The notes under the pieces are model-generated. The model had not been told where the DNA came from. It worked only from the letters and a program-made list of their open reading frames with translations, and made no database searches. A program made the translations under genes and the position numbers. From an uncultured beta proteobacterium (lineage in GTDB: Bacteria > Pseudomonadota > Gammaproteobacteria > Burkholderiales > Rhodocyclaceae), in NCBI GenBank assembly GCA_903933395.1, contig CAIZKA010000358.1, forward strand, positions 1 through 10,259: 10,259 nucleotides of DNA. The letters run 5' to 3'. Position 1 is the stretch's first letter; each line of letters starts with the position of its first letter. Of the stretch, positions 5,989 to 10,259 are shown piece after piece.

Positions 5989-8900
5989 CTATCCGACCAG
6001 GTGCAGGCGGTCGGGGCCGTCCGCCTCGGGAAACAGGGACCCGGCTTTTTGATTTTCCGCCAGAAGCTTGGAAAACTCCTCGGCGCTGACCCCCTGCGAA
6101 AAACGATAGCCCTGAAGGATGTCGCAGCGGGCACGACGCAGGAAATTCACCTGGCCGGCAGACTCGACGCCCGCGGCCACGATCTTCAGGTTCAGGGCAT
6201 GCCCCATGGCGATGATGGTCCGGGTGATGGCAACCGCCTCGGCGTCGTTGGGCGTGTCCTGGATGAAGGACCGGTCGATCTTGAGGGTATCGATGGGGAA
6301 GCGGTTCAGGTAGCTCAGGCTGGAATACCCGGTACCGAAGTTATCCATCGACAGGGTGATGCCGAGGTCGCTGAACCGGTGCAGCAGCGTCAAACCGGCG
6401 GGAGCATCGCGCATCAGCGTATCTTCGGCGATTTCCAGATGGAGGTGGCGCGAGTCGAAGGTCAATTCCTTCAGCACGGCATCGACCTTTTCCACCGCCT
6501 TTTCATCGGCAATCTGCGCGGCGCAATAGTTGACCGCGATGAACAGGTCGCTGTCGAACTCCTTGCGCCATGCCGCATTGTCTGCCAGCGCGGTGCGCAG
6601 CACCCAGTCACCCACCCGCACCGCAAGACCTGCATCCTCCAGCATGGGAACAAAAAACTCGGGGCTGACATAGCCAGCTTCGGGCCGGAACCAGCGCAAC
6701 AGGGCTTCCGCCCCGATGATGCGACCGGTTTCCCCCGACACCAACGGCTGATAAAAAACCTTCAGCTCTTCGCGCTCGATTGCGCGGTGCAGGCGTTCCC
6801 GCAGCCGGATCTGATCGGACAACTTCTCGTTGACCTGCGGGAAGCGGTAGGTATTGCCGCCGGCCTCGGCTGCCAGATACATTGCGGCATCCGCGCTTTT
6901 TGTAAGCGCTTCGGCGTCCTCGCCGTCCTTCGGATAAACGCTGATGCCGACGCTGGCGGTGATGTACAGTTCGGATTTCTCCACATACAAGGCACGCCCG
7001 AGTTCCTGCTGGATGCGGTTGGCCGCCGCCGCCGCCTCGTCGCTTGACGCAATGTCGGAAAGCACGATCGCGAACTCGTCGCCACCCAGACGCGCAACGC
7101 AGTTGCCGGTATCGACCGAGGCCAGCAGCCGCGAGGATACCTCCTGCAGGAGCATGTCGCCGGCGCTGTGCCCGACGGCCTTGTTGATCTGATCGAAACG
7201 ATCGAGGTCGATCAGCATCAGCGCCATATAGCGCTTGTTGCGCCGGGCGGCGATGATCGATTGTTCAAGCCGGTCGCTGAACAGGATGCGGTTGGGCAAC
7301 GACGTCAGGGCATCGTAGTGCGCAAGGAACTGCATGCGCTTCTTGATCGTCTTGTGCACCGTTATTTCGGAAAACACGGCGACGAAATTCACGATCTCGC
7401 CGGCATCGTTCTTCACCGCGCTGATGTTCATCCATTCGACGATGACTTCGCCGTCCTTGCGCCGGTTGCGGATCTCGCCGTGCCAATCTCCGCGGTTCGT
7501 CAGGGAACGCCACATGTTGCTATAGAAGGCCTTGTCCTGCTGGCCCGAATTCAGGATGCTCGGCGAATTTCCGGTAACTTCCTCTGCGGAATAACCCGTG
7601 ATTTCGGAAAACCGCCGATTGACCATCAGGATCCTGTTGTCACGGTCGGTGATCATCACGCCTTCGGCGCTGTTCTCGAAAACATGGGCCGCCAGTTCCA
7701 GCTTGCGTTCCGCGATCTGCCGAGCCCGGTCCTGTTCGAGCGAATCGAGTGCATGCGACAGGCTCTCGGCCAGGCTCGCCAGCAGCCTTTGTTCTTCAGT
7801 GTCTGCCAGGTCTTCGCTCAGTCCGACGATACAGATGCCGCCGGCGATCCTGCCCGCAACGCGCAGGGGCAGATGCGCCAGGCCATGCGCCTCGAAACCG
7901 GCAGGGGTTGCGGCAAGGGCTTTGTCGCAGTGCGCCAGGGAAGCGAAGAAACTGCAGTGCCCGCCATCGAGTTCGGCCTTTCGCTCCGGATCGCGACGGC
8001 CGTCGCTGCGCAGGGCTTCGGTAATGCCTGTCGCCAGTTCGGCATGCTCGCCGATCACCACCATCGCCGGCAATTCCTCGCTGTTGGCGTAAACCCAGGC
8101 CAACGGGAACCCGCCGATCACGTGGAGAATATCCACGGTCTCCTGTATCAGGCTCGGACTGTCCCGCGTTTGCAGGATGACCTCATTGGCCTGGCTGATC
8201 ACAGCCAGTGTCCGGTTCAATCGCAGGATGTGGCGCTGGGCGGCCTTTTGCGCGGTGACATCAAGCAGGATGCCGACAATCCCGCCGACTTCGGTATGCG
8301 TCGTGGAGAACACGGCTTTGAAGAACACCACGTCCTTTTCCATCCCATCGGCGCACTTGACCCGGGTCTCGTAGGTCTGCTTGCCCCCGCTGGTGAGCAA
8401 TTCCCGGTCGGCCTTGTCGTATATCGCCGCCAGTTCGGGCGGGGCGATGTCATATACGGTCTTTCCGATCAGTGCATCGCCGGTGGTACCGTAGAAGTCC
8501 TCGAAAGCCTTGTTAACCCCGATGTAGCAAAGATTCGCATCCTTGAAAAAAACCGGTGTCGGAATCGCGGCGAGTAGTTGTTCGACAAAATTGAGGTTCT
8601 CGGTCAGCGCCTCATCGAGATGCTTGTGGGCGGTGATGTCTTCGCCGATTTCAAGGACATGCGACGGTTTGCCGGTGGCATCGAACAGGGCGATTTTCCG
8701 GACTTTTACCCAATGCGCAGCGCCGTCCGGCAACTCAATCAGCTGTTCTGGAATTTCGACCAAAGTACCGTCACGAATCGCCGCCAGATCGGTTTCGGTA
8801 TCGCGCTGCGCCTGCTCGCCCTGCAACAGATCTTTGCTCGAAAATCCCAGCAGCTTTGCCCTCGACTTGCCAAAAATCGATTCCGCGACCCGATTCACGC

Positions 8901-9933
8901 GCACCACCTTCAGGTCTGAGGCGCGCTTGAGTACGATCATGTTCGGGATGTGCTCAAAAATCGAGTCGAGCAAACCATGCGAGTCCTGCAACTGGGCCTC
9001 TGCGTGCTTGCGGCACTCGATCTCGGACCTCAGTGCCTCCTTGTCCAGGCCCAGCTGCAATGTCCGCAGCGCCACTTGTTCCCGCATTTCGGCAGAACGG
9101 CGAAGCAAAAGGTAGGTCAAGAAACCGAGGAGGAGGCCCCCGGCAAAAAGCCGGACCAGTTCCGTGAATGCAATCGAGGAACGCTGCCAGTTCGCGGGCA
9201 GACTCTCTTGCAATCGGATGCGGCCTCCCTGCGGCAGGCGTATCTCGTGGCTGAACGCGTTCTCACGCAAACCGCCGCCGGCGGAAACTAGGGCCAGCCC
9301 CGCCCCGGCATCCACTTGAAAGTAATCCAGGCGGATCGAGTAACCCTGCGCCGCAAGTTCATCGAGCCGCATGATCCTTGAAAGATCGGTCAGATCTACC
9401 GTGGCAAGGACATGGCCCCAAGGTTGCGACTGGCCGTCGGCGCGCAGAAACAGCACCGCTTGCTTCGCAACAAGGGAGTCCGGGGTGATCGAAACAGCCG
9501 GCTGCCCTTGGCTTTTCAGGGTACCGCGCTGATCGGCAAGAGCGGACCATTGAACCGTGGCCAGCGTCTTGATGTTGTTGGCAGACTCGCCCTTGACAAG
9601 CTTGAGGCCGGGTTTCCCCTCCGGCGCAATTTCCAGGCGGCTGATGATTTCATTGGCTTTCAGAATCGTCCCTGCGGAAGCTCCCCAGGCTTCCGCAGAG
9701 GCGGTCGCTCCCGGAGCAACGCCAGCGATCAGCAACTCGGGCGCAAGCAGGGCCTGCCCGAGAAAGGTTCCGGCCAACGTTGCCCGGAGATGCAGACCAC
9801 GCTCGGCATCCCGGGCACGCTCGCCCAATGCATGATGATCCTGCCTGATATAGCTGCCCACCGGAATCATGAAAAGTAGCCCGGCCAAGCCGGCCAAAAC
9901 CAGCGCACCGCGCCTGCCGGCGGCAAAATTCAC
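5989..9933 (-). CDS. Membrane sensor with CHASE-like, PAS-PAS-GAF-PAS, GGDEF and EAL domains
   Basis: A protein of about 1,314 residues (numbered from the GTG at 9933) that should make or break c-di-GMP at the inner membrane. In order: TM helix (10-29); periplasmic CHASE-like domain (30-258); TM helix (259-277); coiled coil (278-317); PAS (about 319-437, ending EDITAHK); PAS (446-563, ending LLDVTAQK); GAF (570-737); PAS (747-861, with VNRRFSEITGYS); GGDEF (866-1032); EAL (1039-1295). The GGDEF domain has YDALTSLPNR and an intact GGDEF (950-954), but no inhibitory RxxD five residues before it (DTGN instead). In the EAL domain EALLRW (1076), Asn1135, Glu1167, Asp1197, Lys1218 and Gln1274 are kept. 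The usual DDFGTG reads DNFGTG (Asn1198) and EGVE reads AGVE (Ala1254). It is therefore more likely a diguanylate cyclase with an altered EAL domain than a normal phosphodiesterase, though that is inference. An in-frame TTG at 9957 is an alternative start, but it has a poorer ribosome site. The ligand sensed is unknown. Confidence 0.93.
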   Translation of the reverse strand: MNFAAGRRGALVLAGLAGLLFMIPVGSYIRQDHHALGERARDAERGLHLRATLAGTFLGQALLAPELLIAGVAPGATASAEAWGASAGTILKANEIISRLEIAPEGKPGLKLVKGESANNIKTLATVQWSALADQRGTLKSQGQPAVSITPDSLVAKQAVLFLRADGQSQPWGHVLATVDLTDLSRIMRLDELAAQGYSIRLDYFQVDAGAGLALVSAGGGLRENAFSHEIRLPQGGRIRLQESLPANWQRSSIAFTELVRLFAGGLLLGFLTYLLLRRSAEMREQVALRTLQLGLDKEALRSEIECRKHAEAQLQDSHGLLDSIFEHIPNMIVLKRASDLKVVRVNRVAESIFGKSRAKLLGFSSKDLLQGEQAQRDTETDLAAIRDGTLVEIPEQLIELPDGAAHWVKVRKIALFDATGKPSHVLEIGEDITAHKHLDEALTENLNFVEQLLAAIPTPVFFKDANLCYIGVNKAFEDFYGTTGDALIGKTVYDIAPPELAAIYDKADRELLTSGGKQTYETRVKCADGMEKDVVFFKAVFSTTHTEVGGIVGILLDVTAQKAAQRHILRLNRTLAVISQANEVILQTRDSPSLIQETVDILHVIGGFPLAWVYANSEELPAMVVIGEHAELATGITEALRSDGRRDPERKAELDGGHCSFFASLAHCDKALAATPAGFEAHGLAHLPLRVAGRIAGGICIVGLSEDLADTEEQRLLASLAESLSHALDSLEQDRARQIAERKLELAAHVFENSAEGVMITDRDNRILMVNRRFSEITGYSAEEVTGNSPSILNSGQQDKAFYSNMWRSLTNRGDWHGEIRNRRKDGEVIVEWMNISAVKNDAGEIVNFVAVFSEITVHKTIKKRMQFLAHYDALTSLPNRILFSDRLEQSIIAARRNKRYMALMLIDLDRFDQINKAVGHSAGDMLLQEVSSRLLASVDTGNCVARLGGDEFAIVLSDIASSDEAAAAANRIQQELGRALYVEKSELYITASVGISVYPKDGEDAEALTKSADAAMYLAAEAGGNTYRFPQVNEKLSDQIRLRERLHRAIEREELKVFYQPLVSGETGRIIGAEALLRWFRPEAGYVSPEFFVPMLEDAGLAVRVGDWVLRTALADNAAWRKEFDSDLFIAVNYCAAQIADEKAVEKVDAVLKELTFDSRHLHLEIAEDTLMRDAPAGLTLLHRFSDLGITLSMDNFGTGYSSLSYLNRFPIDTLKIDRSFIQDTPNDAEAVAITRTIIAMGHALNLKIVAAGVESAGQVNFLRRARCDILQGYRFSQGVSAEEFSKLLAENQKAGSLFPEADGPDRLHLVG

Positions 9934-9938
9934 GAAAG

Positions 9939-9943
9939 TCCTT
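9939..9943 (-). promoter_or_regulatory. Shine-Dalgarno AAGGA for the sensor gene
   Basis: Read leftward, AAGGA lies 5 nt before the GTG at 9933. This favours that GTG over the in-frame TTG at 9957, which has only GGA 6 nt upstream. The choice changes just eight residues before the first membrane helix. Confidence 0.55.
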
Positions 9944-9957
9944 ATCAAGTTTGGCAA

Positions 9958-10259
9958 AGCGATTCCAACTTATGGGAAAACGGGATCGGACTCACAGCGA
10001 CCGGTAAAAATCAATCGATCACAATTACCTTCAATGCCAACACGTTCCAAACAGCCAGCCTGACTGGAACTGGAAGGCTATCCGGGTAAAGCAAAATTGA
10101 AGCCTAAAATAAACCAAGAAAGCGGGATCGTACGGCCGCGACCCGGCCGCAATTGCCGGCAGAGTTTGCCAAAGGGCTTGTCGCACTGCGAAGACTCCAG
10201 CTTCGACGGCAATGGGCCCTCAAACGAAAAAAGGGGCGTCGCCGCCCCTTTCTATATAA
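9958..10259. other. Non-coding right end: leader of the sensor gene and a terminator
   Basis: I see no convincing gene in these roughly 300 bases. The part next to the sensor gene is more AT-rich (about 10000-10120) and should hold its promoter, but I could not find a well-spaced -35/-10 pair, a sigma-54 site or a flagellar sigma-28 site. An imperfect hairpin lies at about 10044-10074 (CAG-CCAG against CTGG-aa-CTG). A CGGCCG palindrome occurs twice at 10133-10149. The terminator at 10027-10051 past 10000 is given in the next entry with its exact bounds. Confidence 0.5.
10227..10256 (-). terminator. Strong intrinsic terminator, best read leftward
   Basis: AAAGGGGCG (10230-10238) pairs perfectly with CGCCCCTTT (10243-10251) around a 4-nt loop. 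Read leftward, the GC stem is followed by six T (the A-run at 10227-10232), the classical intrinsic form. Read rightward it is followed by TTTCTATAT, which is weaker but could also work. It most likely ends a leftward gene beyond the right edge and insulates the sensor operon from it. These coordinates replace the bounds quoted in the previous entry. Confidence 0.8.

Noticed and set aside
6001..7047. Rightward open frame of 348 codons opposite the EAL/GGDEF region
   Set aside because: Same reason: the complementary strand encodes catalytic motifs in order and without interruption.
7168..8577. Rightward open frame of 469 codons opposite the sensor gene
   Set aside because: It is a codon-position shadow of the PAS/GAF/GGDEF coding strand. 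No motif or ribosome site supports it.
10007..10033. Full CRP site upstream of the sensor gene
   Set aside because: Only the TGTGA half matches. The second half has none of the TCACA bases, so it is not listed as a site.

Overview
The window is a GC-rich, densely coded piece of what looks like a betaproteobacterial chromosome, most likely near the Rhodocyclales. This is inferred from protein style, from a glutamyl-tRNA synthetase without its zinc site, and from a large PAS/GAF/GGDEF/EAL sensor protein. No search was run, so the taxonomy is tentative. I see no insertion sequence, CRISPR array or phage gene.

Left part (1-2880): the 3' end of mnmC (tRNA wobble-uridine modification) enters from the left edge. 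It is followed on the same strand by an envelope protein with one N-terminal membrane helix and a glycine-zipper domain. That gene converges on, and overlaps by 61 bp, a leftward gene for a lipoprotein of the M48 peptidase type whose HExxH motif reads RExxH. A gene-free stretch of about 210 bases with small inverted repeats follows.

Middle part (2881-4573): leftward gltX (glutamyl-tRNA synthetase) is divergent from a rightward tRNA-Val(CAC) gene. Their predicted promoters overlap at the -35 elements. A cluster of three small hairpins lies after the tRNA.

Right part (4574-9957): two leftward signalling genes 50 nt apart probably form one operon. The upstream gene encodes a membrane sensor of about 1,314 residues: a CHASE-like periplasmic domain, PAS-PAS-GAF-PAS, then GGDEF and EAL. 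Its GGDEF motif is intact, its inhibitory RxxD site is absent, and its EAL domain has two changed active-site positions. The downstream gene encodes a soluble class III adenylate cyclase fused to a C-terminal bacteriohemerythrin domain that lacks one of the seven iron ligands. Together they suggest a locus that links c-di-GMP turnover to cAMP synthesis under oxygen or redox control. This pair is the most interesting part of the window.

The right edge (9934-10259) has no gene I can support. It holds the leader of the sensor gene and a strong intrinsic terminator that best fits a leftward gene lying beyond the window.
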